Shown here in pieces: positions 48,998 through 58,501 of a stretch of 64,000 nucleotides of DNA. The notes below the pieces were generated by a model, which searched no databases, was not told where the DNA came from, and saw nothing but the letters and a program-made list of their open reading frames with translations. Made by a program: the position numbers and the translations under genes. The stretch is from Candidatus Aminicenantota bacterium (GTDB taxonomy: Bacteria; Acidobacteriota; Aminicenantia; Aminicenantales; Aminicenantaceae), in assembly GCA_011772495.1 (NCBI GenBank), contig WVZL01000007.1:39464-103463 (forward strand). Reading direction: 5' to 3'. Position 1 is the first letter of the stretch. Every line of letters starts with the position of its first letter.

Positions 48998-49597
48998 ATG
49001 AAACAGAGCAAGGCTGTGGCCTTAGCCGCGACATTTATCTTAATGATTTCTTCGAGTGTGGTTGCCGTTGCCCAGGAGACAAAAACTGAAGAGCAGATGA
49101 TGGAAGAAGCTTACATGAAATATGCCATGCCAGATGAAAACCACGAATTCTTGAAGAAATTTGCCGGCACCTGGGAGGTGGAGAGCAAAATGTGGATAAA
49201 GCCGGGAACTGAACCTTCGGTCTCGAAGATCACCTCTGAGGGCAAAATGATTCTGGGGGGCCGCTATCTCTATTCTGTTTTCGAGGGCACCATGATGGGA
49301 CAGCCTTTTAAAGGCATTCAGATCGTAGGCTATGATAAGTTTGAAAAGAAATACAGAACCTTCTGGATCGACAATACGAGCACACCTTTCTTTTTAACCA
49401 GCGGAAACCTTGATGAATCGGGAAAGGTTCTTACAGAGAAAGGCGCCTGGCCCAATTTCATGACCGCTGGCATGGATGAAGTGAAAATGGTTACTAAAGT
49501 CGTGAGTGATGATAAAATTGTATGGGAAATGTACATGATCGGACCTGATGGCAAGAGATTCAAATCCATGGAGAATATTGGAACCCGAAAAAAGTAA
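48998..49597 (+). CDS. DUF1579-family exported protein
   Basis: Secreted protein of 199 residues with a signal peptide ending VVAVAQE (about 1-26). The mature part begins with a coil, then a beta-barrel-like fold with LKKFAGTWEVES, MILGGRYLYSVFEGTMMGQPF and GYDKFEKKYRTFWIDN. These match DUF1579, which has no assigned activity. The strong AGGAGG is 7 bp before the ATG. Monocistronic between a divergent permease and a convergent lactate permease. Confidence 0.88.
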   Translation: MKQSKAVALAATFILMISSSVVAVAQETKTEEQMMEEAYMKYAMPDENHEFLKKFAGTWEVESKMWIKPGTEPSVSKITSEGKMILGGRYLYSVFEGTMMGQPFKGIQIVGYDKFEKKYRTFWIDNTSTPFFLTSGNLDESGKVLTEKGAWPNFMTAGMDEVKMVTKVVSDDKIVWEMYMIGPDGKRFKSMENIGTRKK

Positions 49598-49720
49598 ACC
49601 GTTTCCTAAATTATTAACAAATAAGAATATCTCCTGAATTCTGCGTTAATTAAATAAAAGACTCCTCTGATTCGGACGAGTTATAGAGCTAAGTATTATA
49701 CCCCCCGATTCATAGAATTA

Positions 49721-51412
49721 TTAGATTCTAAAAATCTGCAGCATAACAATCCCTATGATTGCAGCCACTAGAAGATAATAAGTCATAGGGATTAATGTCT
49801 TGCGGATAAGGGAACCTTCTTTTCCCAGCAGGCCGACGACTGCTGAAGCGGCCACCACATTGTGGACACAAATCATATTTCCAGCCGCCCCTCCCACGGC
49901 TTGAAGGGCCACGATGACTCCTGGAACTGCTCCTGTCTTAAGGCCGGTGGCAAACTGAAAAAGGGAAAACATCATATTGCTGAGAGTGTTGCTCCCGGCG
50001 ATGAAAGCTCCCATAGCTCCTATGACAGGAGCAAAAGTGCTCCAGGCCTTCCCGACCAAAGCGGCTGCTCCACTGGCCAAGACTATAGGCATCTTATCCA
50101 AGCCTCCAGGAACTCCACTGTTGATAAAAACCTTAACCATTGGCACAGCAAACCCGAGAGCAATTGTGGGGCCAAGAAGAATGCGCAGAGATCGGGTTAC
50201 GGCGTTCTTGGCCTGTTTTCTTGGTATTCTTTGAATGAAGACAGTCAGGATCACAACTACCAAAAACAGAAATCCTGGTAAATAAAGAGGCTGAAAGCTG
50301 GTGCTGATGGATGTTTGGAAAACGTTTGTCCACTTCATAACCACTGAGGCCAAAGCATTCTTTAGGGGATGCCAGAGGCGAGTGAGGAGAAGTAAAACTG
50401 CCACCAGCAAATAGGGAAGCCAGGCCCGAAAGATTGACAGTCTTTGACCGTCCTCAGTTTTCAGAGTCTGTCCTGGATTTTCATCTTTCTTGGTTCTTTG
50501 GCTTTTCCATTCCTGCGGCCAGGTTTCCTGTTTAGGAAAATCCCAGGTATCTTTGGGTATGAGAAAACCTGCCTTGGCCAAAGGAATGACAATCGCCAGA
50601 CCTAATAAAGAACCCACCAAAGAGGGAAATTCAGGCCCCAGGAATACTCCTGTCAGCGTGTAGGGAATAGTGAAGCAGAATCCGGCAAATATGGCAAAAG
50701 AAAAGATGGAAAGCCCTTCGCTCCAGCTTTTCTTGGAGCCGAAGAAGCGGGTCATCATGACTACCAGGACTATGGGAATAAGAGTACCAGTGATTCCGTG
50801 GATAAGAGCCACCTTGCTCCCGATGGATTTCAGATAAAAAGCAAAGTCCAAATTATTGGCAGCCAGGTAATTGAGTACTTCTGTCTGTCCGCTTAAGCCT
50901 GTGTTGACTCCGATGAGAATCGGCGTGCCGATCGCCCCAAAGGATACTGGAGTGCTCTGGATTATCAAGGCCACCATCACTGCTGCCAGGGGTGGAAATC
51001 CTATAGCCACCATGATAGGCGCTGTCACAGCCGCAGGTGTTCCAAACCCGGCCGAGCCTTCGATAAAAGAACCGAAGAAGAAGGCAATGATAATAGCTTG
51101 CACTCGGCGGTCAGGGGAAATACGAAACATGCTGGAGCGGATAGAATGAATAGCCCCGCCTTCCTCTTGAAGATTCAACAGGAGGATGGCTCCCAGGACA
51201 ATATAGAGGATCGAAGCTGCTGTGACCAGTCCATCTATGGAAGCGGCTGCGACGTGAACAAAAGGAACTTTCCAAACGGCTAGAGCAAGAAGACAGGTCA
51301 CGAGATAAGCCAGGGGCATTGCCCGTGTAGCTGGCCACCTGAAGACGACGATGAGGGCAAAGACGCAGGCAATCGGCAAAAGTGCCAGCCCAGCGAGAAG
51401 GCCTAAACTCAT
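49721..51412 (-). CDS. L-lactate permease (LctP family)
   Basis: Inner-membrane proton/lactate symporter, 563 residues, about 13 helices; E. coli LldP is 551. Signature regions include FGSFIEGSAGFGTPAAVTAPIM (split by the membrane), ALIIQSTPVSFGAIGTPI, and FIAGSNTLSNMMFSLFQF. A middle hydrophilic loop (about 275-330) carries WKSQRTKKDENPGQT. AGGAG lies 7 bp before the ATG. No lactate dehydrogenase gene neighbours it, so it may serve glycolate or lactate uptake for enzymes encoded elsewhere. It has its own near-consensus promoter. Confidence 0.93.
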   Translation of the reverse strand: MSLGLLAGLALLPIACVFALIVVFRWPATRAMPLAYLVTCLLALAVWKVPFVHVAAASIDGLVTAASILYIVLGAILLLNLQEEGGAIHSIRSSMFRISPDRRVQAIIIAFFFGSFIEGSAGFGTPAAVTAPIMVAIGFPPLAAVMVALIIQSTPVSFGAIGTPILIGVNTGLSGQTEVLNYLAANNLDFAFYLKSIGSKVALIHGITGTLIPIVLVVMMTRFFGSKKSWSEGLSIFSFAIFAGFCFTIPYTLTGVFLGPEFPSLVGSLLGLAIVIPLAKAGFLIPKDTWDFPKQETWPQEWKSQRTKKDENPGQTLKTEDGQRLSIFRAWLPYLLVAVLLLLTRLWHPLKNALASVVMKWTNVFQTSISTSFQPLYLPGFLFLVVVILTVFIQRIPRKQAKNAVTRSLRILLGPTIALGFAVPMVKVFINSGVPGGLDKMPIVLASGAAALVGKAWSTFAPVIGAMGAFIAGSNTLSNMMFSLFQFATGLKTGAVPGVIVALQAVGGAAGNMICVHNVVAASAVVGLLGKEGSLIRKTLIPMTYYLLVAAIIGIVMLQIFRI

Positions 51413-51472
51413 ACTTCAACTCCTATTCCGATTGACTCTTTAGGAGGAATGAAAGCCGCAGAATTCCAGCAC

Positions 51473-51501
51473 TTTATAAAACAAGAGAAGCTCGATGTCA
51501 A
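51473..51501 (-). promoter_or_regulatory. Promoter of the lactate permease gene
   Basis: On the minus strand, TTGACA (51501-51496), a 17-bp spacer and TATAAA (51478-51473). It lacks the TGN before the -10 that the plus-strand set has. Confidence 0.78.
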
Positions 51502-51583
51502 ACTCGGAAGCATTTCCCCAAAACTTCATAAAAAGCATTTCAAATATCTTGGAGAATGAGAGGCATGTGTTGAACTTTTACTT

Positions 51584-51612
51584 TTGACATAAATACGTTT
51601 CTATGATATTCA
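51584..51612 (+). promoter_or_regulatory. Promoter of the cation efflux gene
   Basis: TTGACA (51584-51589), 17 bp ending TGA, TATTCA (51607-51612). It gives only about 18 nt of leader before the ATG. Confidence 0.6.
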
Positions 51613-51636
51613 CTCTTTACCGTCAATTTTACATAC

Positions 51637-52545
51637 ATGCAACACAGAAGCAAGAAAGCTGTCATCGCTGCCTTGTTCGGCAACCTGGGGATTGCAATTT
51701 TCAAGATGGTGGCCGCCTTGTTCAGCGGCTCATCTTCGATGCTCGCCGAGAGCTACCATTCCATCTCTGACACTCTCAATCAAGTTCTTCTCCTTTACGG
51801 TTTGAAGCGCAGCCAGCGGGAGCCGGACGAGCGCCATCGGTTTGGATACGGGAAAGAACAATTCTTCTGGTCATTCATGGTGGCCATGATCCTCTTTGGG
51901 ATTGCAGGAACGTTGTCCATAAGAGAGGGTTACCGTAAATTTTTGCATCCGGAGCCCATTAGCCATCTAGGCCTGACATACATGGCGATTGCTGTGGGAT
52001 TGGCATTTGACGGTTATGCCTTTAGCATTGCCTTCAGGAGCCTCAAGTGCGAGATGAAAAGCGAGGAGTGCAGGAATCTCATCGAAGCTGTCAAACAAAG
52101 TAAAGATCCGACAACCCTGACCGTTTTTATTGAGGATGTGATTGCGCTGAGCGGACTCTTGATCGCAGCCATTGCGATCACTCTAGTGCATTTCACGGGA
52201 ATATTGATCATCGATGCCATTGCTTCCATTATCATCGGCGTTCTGCTCATGGTCTTTGCTGTAATCCTGGCCTTTGAAACAAAAAAACTTTTAGTCGGAG
52301 AGGCGGTAACGCCGCTCAAAAGGAGAAGAATTCTCAAGGCCGTTCTTTCTTTTAAAGAAGTTAAAAAGGTCATCTGCCTGAATACAATGCACCTCAGTTC
52401 AGAGGAAGTGCTAGTCACCCTGGAAATTAAATACCAGGATGACCTTATCATTGAGGAGCTGGAAAAGGTGAATGACGAGATAGAAAAGAAGATAAAAGAT
52501 ATTATACCTGGGGCTAAGGTGTACCTGGAAGCAGAAGATAAATAG
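51637..52545 (+). CDS. Cation diffusion facilitator (zinc/iron/manganese efflux)
   Basis: Six-helix metal/proton antiporter of 302 residues. The metal site in helix 2 reads AESYHSISDT, so the canonical H/DxxxD pair is retained as His and Asp. In helix 5, FIEDVIALSG supplies the second pair, Glu-Asp. The cytoplasmic ferredoxin-like C-terminal domain (about 225-300) is intact (MHLSSEEVLVTLEI). The metal cannot be assigned from sequence with confidence. No Shine-Dalgarno is visible in the very short leader, so translation may be leader-poor. Divergent from the lactate permease with separate promoters. Confidence 0.92.
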   Translation: MQHRSKKAVIAALFGNLGIAIFKMVAALFSGSSSMLAESYHSISDTLNQVLLLYGLKRSQREPDERHRFGYGKEQFFWSFMVAMILFGIAGTLSIREGYRKFLHPEPISHLGLTYMAIAVGLAFDGYAFSIAFRSLKCEMKSEECRNLIEAVKQSKDPTTLTVFIEDVIALSGLLIAAIAITLVHFTGILIIDAIASIIIGVLLMVFAVILAFETKKLLVGEAVTPLKRRRILKAVLSFKEVKKVICLNTMHLSSEEVLVTLEIKYQDDLIIEELEKVNDEIEKKIKDIIPGAKVYLEAEDK

Positions 52546-52586
52546 GATTTTTAGAAGTTTTTTATTAATTTTTCAGGAGTTTTAGG

Positions 52587-54533
52587 ATGAGCAAAATATT
52601 ATTACTGGTTATGGTAAGTCTTTTGACTTTTAGTCCGTCCAGTTTAGCAGGTTTGAGCGAGCCCATAGTCAACTATCACATCAAAGCGAAGCTTATTCCA
52701 GAAGAGAAATCCGTGCTCGGAGAGGAGGAGCTAACCTGGATCAATGATTCTAATAAATACATCTCCGAACTTCAATTCCACCTCTATTTGAATGCTTTCA
52801 AGAACAGCCGTTCGACCTTCATGAAAGAGAGAGGAGGAGTGCCCCGTAGACTTAAATCGAACAGGAAAAATTGGGGATATATCGAGATAGATAAGATCCA
52901 GGTGAAGGATGGACCTGATTTGACCTCCACTATCGAGTACATTCAACCTGATGATGACAACAAGGATGACCAGACAGTGGCCAGAGTAACTCTGCCGAAA
53001 CCGGTACCCCCACGTGGAAAAATCACCCTTCATATAGATTTTTATTCCAAATTGTCCAGAGTTGTTTTCCGGTCAGGCTATCACAAGGATTTCTACTTTG
53101 TTGCCCAGTGGTTTCCCAAGATCGGAGTTCTCTGGAAGGGAGAATGGAACTGCCACCAGTACCACTCCAATTCAGAATTTTTTGCCAACTTTGGTGTCTA
53201 CAGAGTAGAGATAACAGTCCCGGAGGGATTTGTTTTAGGGGCAACTGGAAAAAGAATCGATGCTACAAGAAACGGAGATGACACCATAACTTATACCCAT
53301 TTTCAGGAAAATGTCCATGATTTTGCCTGGACCGCCAGTCCTGATTTTTTAGAATTCAGGCAGGAATATTCTTTAGAGAATCCTCCAGTCAACACCGAGA
53401 TGATCTTGCTTATCCACCCCAGTCACCGGAACCAGAGGTGGAGATATTTGAGTTCTTTAAAAAATGCGATTGAATTTTACAGCCAGAATTATGGTCCTTA
53501 TCCTTATCCCACGATCACCCTGGTCGACCCTCCACTGGGAGGGCTTGGCGCTGGCGGGATGGAATATCCCACCTTATTCACTTCCTTTGCCTTCTCGTGG
53601 ATGCCCAAGGGTGTTTACATGACGGAAATGGTGACTATTCATGAGTTCGGGCACGGGTACTGGTATGGAATTGTCGGTTCGAACGAGTTTGAAGAAGCCT
53701 GGCTCGATGAGGGAATCAATAGTTATTCGGAAATAAAAGCCATGAAAAAATATTACGGTGAGGACAGCTCTATGTTCAATATCCACGGCGTAAAGATAAG
53801 TGATCAGGTTTTTCATAGAGTCCGGATTATTGCCTCCTCAAGATTGGATCCCATTCTAAAGAATTCCTGGGAGTATTATAACGGCGCAACCTATGGCATT
53901 AACGTCTATTCAAAGGCAGCCTTTATGCTGCTGACTTTAGAGAATTATCTGGGCGAAGATGTTATGTCGGACATCATGAAGACTTTTTATGAAAGATGGA
54001 AATTCAAGCATCCCACCAGTCAAGATTTTATTGCCCTGGCCGAGGAAGTGAGCGGGCAAGATTTAAGCTGGTTCTTCGATCAATTCTTAAAGAGTCCGGA
54101 TAAGCTAGATTACGCTATCGGCAGGCTCAGGTCTCGGGAAGTCGAGAGACCTGAAGGAATACTGGAAGGAGAACAGGGCCTTTTCGAAGAGACCGAAAGA
54201 GAGGAAGCCCAAGAGCAGGATAAAATGTACCGGAATGAGGTGGTTGTGGTAAGGAAGGGAGAGTTGATATTTCCTCAAGACATTCTAGTCACCTTCGAGG
54301 GGGGCGAAGAGATTCGTGAACAATGGGATGGAAAAGAGAGATGGAAAAGGTTTGTCTATCTCAAGCCCTATCGGCTCAGGTCAGCTCAAGTTGATCCCGA
54401 TAATAAGGTGCTTCTCGATGATAATTTCTTGAATAATTCGCGGGTGCTTAAGCCAAAGAAAATCCCACTGCTGAAGTGCGCTTTAGATCTGATGTTCAAA
54501 TTTCAAGCTTTTCTTGCTTTTGTTTCTTTTTAG
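52587..54533 (+). CDS. Exported M1-family metallopeptidase
   Basis: Zinc aminopeptidase-like protein of 648 residues with a signal peptide (about 1-20). The zinc site is H352-E353-x-x-H356 followed at 18 residues by E375 in AWLDEG, which matches HExxH-X18-E exactly. The usual GAMEN loop is replaced by GAGGMEYPTLF, as in the distant bacterial M1 branch, which makes strict aminopeptidase action less certain. The N-terminal beta-sandwich runs to about 220 and the helical end to 500. A long acidic segment (EGEQGLFEETEREEAQEQDK) lies near 540. Its neighbour 10 bp downstream is a membrane protein. Confidence 0.9.
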   Translation: MSKILLLVMVSLLTFSPSSLAGLSEPIVNYHIKAKLIPEEKSVLGEEELTWINDSNKYISELQFHLYLNAFKNSRSTFMKERGGVPRRLKSNRKNWGYIEIDKIQVKDGPDLTSTIEYIQPDDDNKDDQTVARVTLPKPVPPRGKITLHIDFYSKLSRVVFRSGYHKDFYFVAQWFPKIGVLWKGEWNCHQYHSNSEFFANFGVYRVEITVPEGFVLGATGKRIDATRNGDDTITYTHFQENVHDFAWTASPDFLEFRQEYSLENPPVNTEMILLIHPSHRNQRWRYLSSLKNAIEFYSQNYGPYPYPTITLVDPPLGGLGAGGMEYPTLFTSFAFSWMPKGVYMTEMVTIHEFGHGYWYGIVGSNEFEEAWLDEGINSYSEIKAMKKYYGEDSSMFNIHGVKISDQVFHRVRIIASSRLDPILKNSWEYYNGATYGINVYSKAAFMLLTLENYLGEDVMSDIMKTFYERWKFKHPTSQDFIALAEEVSGQDLSWFFDQFLKSPDKLDYAIGRLRSREVERPEGILEGEQGLFEETEREEAQEQDKMYRNEVVVVRKGELIFPQDILVTFEGGEEIREQWDGKERWKRFVYLKPYRLRSAQVDPDNKVLLDDNFLNNSRVLKPKKIPLLKCALDLMFKFQAFLAFVSF

Positions 54534-54543
54534 GGAGGAAGAA

Positions 54544-55434
54544 GTGAAAGTTTTAAAGAGTTATGGCAGTGGAATTAAAGAGGCGACACTGCAGCCAAAG
54601 ATGATATTTATTCTATGGCTTCGGAATTTCATTTTTGGTCTAGCTCTGTTTTATGTCTTTTTCAGGTTCTTGACTTGGTCGATCGGGAACAGTGTCTTGG
54701 CTGATAGCTTATTAGAAAGGTTTGATTTTAGCGTGTTTTTTGAGATTTTAGTTCACCACGATGAGGCCATGAATTTACTCCTTATGGTTGGCTTTGTTCT
54801 TATTCTTTTATATTTTTTAGTATCGGTATTTCTTTACGGCGGGATACTCTCTATTTTGACTCTTCCTCCTGAAGCTAAAGAGGAAAGACGGCGCTTGGCT
54901 CAAACCTTTTTTCAAGGAGCCGGAAAATTTTTTGGACGGTTTTTCCGCCTTTCGATTTATGCTCTCCTCCTCTGGGTGGCTTTCTTCCTGATCAATTTGC
55001 TGCTCAACCCGCTCGGAAAGTTATTGACAGGAAATGGTTCCAACGAATGGATGGGATTCTATTTCTTCTGGATAAGAGTGGCCATAGGTCTGTTCCTGGT
55101 GTTTTTGATTCGCATGATCCTGGATTATTCCCGGATCGAAATCGTCATCCTGGATTCGCAGGCTGTTTTTCTCTCCTTTCTTAAGACCATAAAGCTCGTT
55201 TTTCAGCAATTCGGAAAAACTCTGGCTCTTTATTATTTACTTGTTCTAACAGGAATCATCGTGATCATCGTTTTCTGGGTGGCTAACTCCAATCTTCCTT
55301 CCTTCTCTTCCACCTGGATGACGGTGTTCATACCCTTTTTGGTGGCCCAGCTCTTTATTGCCTTTCAAGGCTGGCTGAAGATCGCTTTCCAGTCAGCTCA
55401 ACTGGTATTCTATCTTAGCCTGAGCGCAATTTAA
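54544..55434 (+). CDS. Multi-spanning membrane protein, unknown function
   Basis: Membrane protein of 296 residues with about six hydrophobic segments, near 20-40, 75-105, 135-160, 180-200, 225-250 and 260-290. The GTG at 54544 is preferred because GGGAGGAAGAA directly precedes it; an in-frame TTG at 54514 would overlap the peptidase gene. I recognise no motif. Context is an operon with the M1 peptidase upstream and a PLP decarboxylase starting 18 bp downstream. Confidence 0.7.
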   Translation: MKVLKSYGSGIKEATLQPKMIFILWLRNFIFGLALFYVFFRFLTWSIGNSVLADSLLERFDFSVFFEILVHHDEAMNLLLMVGFVLILLYFLVSVFLYGGILSILTLPPEAKEERRRLAQTFFQGAGKFFGRFFRLSIYALLLWVAFFLINLLLNPLGKLLTGNGSNEWMGFYFFWIRVAIGLFLVFLIRMILDYSRIEIVILDSQAVFLSFLKTIKLVFQQFGKTLALYYLLVLTGIIVIIVFWVANSNLPSFSSTWMTVFIPFLVAQLFIAFQGWLKIAFQSAQLVFYLSLSAI

Positions 55435-55452
55435 TTGGGAAAAATCAAGACC

Positions 55453-56868
55453 ATGAAAGTCACTGACCTCGAACTTTCTCCTGAAGCCATGATGAAGATG
55501 GGGGAAAAAGCCCTGAGAGCGGTGGTAGACCACATCAAGAGCTTACCCAACTCCCCACGTTCCAACTTGGAAAACAGCGCCCAAATCGTCAGGTCTTTCC
55601 GCGAATCGCCTCCAGAAAAGGGAACCAATTTCGATACTTTGCTCGATTTTCTGATGAGCAAAGTGATTCCCGTTTCCATCAACACCGCGCATCCGGCTTA
55701 CATGGGCTATATCCCTGGAGGTGGGCTTTATCCCTCGGCCATTGCTGATTTTCTGGGCGCCTCTACCAATCGCTATGCGGGCGTTTGGTTTGCCGCTCCG
55801 GTTGCAGCCCGCTTGGAAGCAAACGTTCTGGAATGGTTTTCGCAGTGGATGGGCTATCCTGAATCTGCTCGGGGCATTCTCACCAGCGGGGGTTCTTTGG
55901 CCAATTTCAGCGGATTGGTCACTGCCAGGAGGCATGTTCTAGGCGATGATAGCAGCCGGGGGACTGTTTATGCTTCCGACCAAACTCACCACTCGGTGAT
56001 GAAAGCCGCTATTCTGGCAGGAATTCCAGAACGCAATATCCGGTTGCTGGAAGTCGATGACAATTTCCGGGCCAGGCCAGATCTTTTTGAAAAGGCCATC
56101 CAAGCAGACCAAAAAAAGGGGATGAAGCCTTTTTTCATCGTCGGGAATGCAGGCACGACCAATTCAGGAGCTGTAGACCCTTTACCAGAGTTAGCAGGTT
56201 TGGCGAAGAAGTATAAACTCTGGTACCACCTTGATGGCGCTTACGGCGGCTTTTTCAATCTGTGTAAGGAAGGAAAAAAAGTACTCAATGGTATCGAGCG
56301 ATCTGATTCTTTAGTGCTGGACCCGCATAAGGGATTATTCCTGCCTTATGGCACTGGAAGCTTGTTGGTAAAAGAGGGCGAGCTCCTTCGAAGAGCCCAT
56401 ATATTGACGGCCGATTATTTAATGGATGAAATGGCTCCCCCTGAAGGTGAAACGAGTGCAGCAGAATATTCGCCTGAATTGTCCCGCTCGTTTCGAGGAT
56501 TAAGGGTATGGCTGCCCCTAAAACTCTTCGGAGTCCAGGCCTTCCGTGAGAATCTGGCTGAGAAACTGCGTTTAACTAAATGGATGTATCAACGCTTTCT
56601 GGAGGAACCTGGATTCGAGTGTCTTTCTGTCCCCGATCTTACAGTTATCACCTTCCGTTATCATCCCAGAAGGGGTAGGGTGGAGGCTTTCAACAGGAAA
56701 TTGCTGGAAAACATCATCAGAAGCAAGAGGCTTTATCTTTCTGGCACCTTGCTCAAAGGCGAGTATGTTATCCGGGTCTGTATCCTCAGTTTTCGAACCC
56801 ACCAGCAGGAAGTCGAAGAGGCCCTGGAAGTCATTAAAACTGCCGCCCGAGGGCTCGAGACAGGATAA
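55453..56868 (+). CDS. Group II PLP-dependent amino-acid decarboxylase
   Basis: Decarboxylase of 471 residues, in the family of aromatic-L-amino-acid and glutamate decarboxylases. The Schiff-base Lys is K293 in DPHKGLFLPYGTG, and the stacking His sits in DQTHHSVMKAA. The substrate-end HPAYMGYIPGGGLYPSAIADFLG and LTSGGSLANFSGLV match the family. A TTG at 55435 directly follows the previous stop; ATG 55453 is chosen although its Shine-Dalgarno is weak. A substrate such as Trp, Tyr or Phe would be plausible, but the active-site residues do not decide it. Confidence 0.9.
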   Translation: MKVTDLELSPEAMMKMGEKALRAVVDHIKSLPNSPRSNLENSAQIVRSFRESPPEKGTNFDTLLDFLMSKVIPVSINTAHPAYMGYIPGGGLYPSAIADFLGASTNRYAGVWFAAPVAARLEANVLEWFSQWMGYPESARGILTSGGSLANFSGLVTARRHVLGDDSSRGTVYASDQTHHSVMKAAILAGIPERNIRLLEVDDNFRARPDLFEKAIQADQKKGMKPFFIVGNAGTTNSGAVDPLPELAGLAKKYKLWYHLDGAYGGFFNLCKEGKKVLNGIERSDSLVLDPHKGLFLPYGTGSLLVKEGELLRRAHILTADYLMDEMAPPEGETSAAEYSPELSRSFRGLRVWLPLKLFGVQAFRENLAEKLRLTKWMYQRFLEEPGFECLSVPDLTVITFRYHPRRGRVEAFNRKLLENIIRSKRLYLSGTLLKGEYVIRVCILSFRTHQQEVEEALEVIKTAARGLETG

Positions 56869-56923
56869 AACCTTCTGGGAGGGGTCGATTTTTTAGAGCC
56901 TTCTCCCATATCCAGGCATTTTT

Positions 56924-56953
56924 GGGGATAGTTTTATTTTTTTGGAACTGTCC
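56924..56953. repeat. Compact family-2-like hairpin
   Basis: GGGATAGTT (56925-56933) pairs with AACTGTCCC (56945-56953) with one G-U wobble and a T-rich 11-nt loop. It resembles a shortened family-2 element and could be the decarboxylase terminator. Confidence 0.5.
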
Positions 56954-56985
56954 CATTTACCTTCAGACTCAAGGCAAAATAAGGA

Positions 56986-58050
56986 ATGGTGCTTTTCAAA
57001 TCCCCTAACATACAAAGATTTCAAGCCACAAGAAAAGTTGATAAGCTCATCCACACCTTGAAGCATAAAGATGTGAATGTCCGTAAGAAAGCGGCCAAGG
57101 CCTTGGGCAAATTGAGAGATAGAAGAGCAGTCGAGCCTCTTATTAAAGCTTTAGAGGATGAAGCCTGGTATGTGCGATGGAAAGCCGAAGAAGCTCTCGA
57201 GGCCGTAGGAAGGCCGGCCGTCCCTGCTTTGATCCAGGCGATGAAGGATGAAGATAGAAATGTGCAGATGAAGGCAGGAGATATCCTGGGAAGGATTAAA
57301 GATAAGGAAGCTGTAGAGCCCTTGATTCAGTTTCTGAAGAACAAAAATAAAAATATTCGGCAGAAAGCCGCAGAAGTTCTGGGAAAGATTGGCCAGCCGG
57401 CTGTAGAGTCCTTGATTCGAGCCCTCAAAGATGAAGACGCTGAAGTCCGGTTCTGCGCAGTTCAAGCCCTGGGGAAGATAAAAGATGAGCGAGCGATGGC
57501 GCCTCTTATAGAGGCTCTGAAAGATGAAGCTAGTGATGTTCGCTTCAAGGCGGCCGAAGTTCTGGGAGAGATTGGCTGCCCGGCTGTAGAACCTTTGGCT
57601 TGTGCTTTGAAAGATGAAGACAGCGCGGTTCGATTCTCTGCCGCAGAGGCACTGGGTAAGATGAAAGATGGAAGAGCTGTAGAGTTTCTTATCCAAGCCA
57701 TGAAGGATGAGGATTGGTGCGTTCGCGAAGGAGTTACAGAAGTCCTGGGCAAGCTTCAAGATGCAAGAGTCATAGAGCCTCTGATTCGAGCCCTGAAGGA
57801 TGAAAACTGGTATGTCAGGGAAGGAGCAGCCGGAGCCCTGAGCGAATTAGATAATGAAGGAGTCCTAGAGGCTCTTATCCCGGCTTTAAAAGATCAGAGC
57901 GAGTTTGTCCGCTTCTGTGCTGCCGAGGTGCTGGGCAAGATAAAAGATGAGCGTGCTTTGGAAGCCCTGGAGCAGGCCTTACAGGATGAGAGTCAGAACG
58001 TGCGAACAGCTGCCGAGAGGGCTTTGGGGAAGATTAAAATGAATGAGTGA
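56986..58050 (+). CDS. HEAT-repeat (PBS lyase-type) scaffold protein
   Basis: Protein of 354 residues made almost wholly of 11 HEAT units from residue 21 to the end. Units are 30 or 31 long: 31, 30, 31, 30, 31, 30, then five of about 31. The 31-type carries KDERAxEP and the 30-type IGxPAVEP, so the first six form three pairs of 61 residues. PBS-lyase HEAT proteins bind partners; none is implied by context. An AAGGA touches the ATG, so the start is less certain; GTG 56989 is an alternative. It ends one base before the convergent lipoprotein gene. Confidence 0.88.
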   Translation: MVLFKSPNIQRFQATRKVDKLIHTLKHKDVNVRKKAAKALGKLRDRRAVEPLIKALEDEAWYVRWKAEEALEAVGRPAVPALIQAMKDEDRNVQMKAGDILGRIKDKEAVEPLIQFLKNKNKNIRQKAAEVLGKIGQPAVESLIRALKDEDAEVRFCAVQALGKIKDERAMAPLIEALKDEASDVRFKAAEVLGEIGCPAVEPLACALKDEDSAVRFSAAEALGKMKDGRAVEFLIQAMKDEDWCVREGVTEVLGKLQDARVIEPLIRALKDENWYVREGAAGALSELDNEGVLEALIPALKDQSEFVRFCAAEVLGKIKDERALEALEQALQDESQNVRTAAERALGKIKMNE

Positions 58051-58051
58051 A

Positions 58052-58501
58052 TCAGGATGTATGGTCATGAATGATTCTCCAGCCTTCGGGCATCCGCTGG
58101 AATATTATGGTGAACAAGCCCTCGCTGGAAGTCTGTTTATGGATCAGTTTCCACCTGCCTATGACATAAACATTACTCTTTGAGAGAACCTTGATAGCCA
58201 GGTCGGTGAAATCGAGTGTTCCCATGTTTTTCCCAGAATAGCTCTTTTGATACCTGGAAAAAAGTTCCTGCCAGCCTTGGAGCCTGGTGTTTCCAGATTG
58301 AAAAGTGAAAGCCCCTGAGTTCCAGTAATATTCCATGAATCCTTCGATGCTTCCTTCATTCCATAGAGTCTTTTGCCTTTCGAGAACAACCTGAATTTGA
58401 TTTTGAATACCCGGAATATTGAGTTTTATTCCAGAGTTGTCGATCGCAGATTGGCAGCCGTATAACACTAAGATTATCACTAGAAACACGAATTTTTTCA
58501 C
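58052..58501 (-). CDS. NTF2/SnoaL-like lipoprotein
   Basis: Lipoprotein of 149 residues: lipobox LYGC with the Cys at 16, then a cone-shaped NTF2-like fold (about 35-147). Segments such as LWNEGSIEGFMEYYWNSGAF, YQKSYSGKNMGTLDFTDLAIKVL and GWRIIHDHTS fit the DUF4440/SnoaL-type group, which binds small molecules or works as a domain in other proteins. No catalytic residues can be assigned. The GTG start is supported by AAGGAGG 5-6 bp upstream. Its stop lies next to the HEAT gene's stop. Confidence 0.82.
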   Translation of the reverse strand: MKKFVFLVIILVLYGCQSAIDNSGIKLNIPGIQNQIQVVLERQKTLWNEGSIEGFMEYYWNSGAFTFQSGNTRLQGWQELFSRYQKSYSGKNMGTLDFTDLAIKVLSKSNVYVIGRWKLIHKQTSSEGLFTIIFQRMPEGWRIIHDHTS

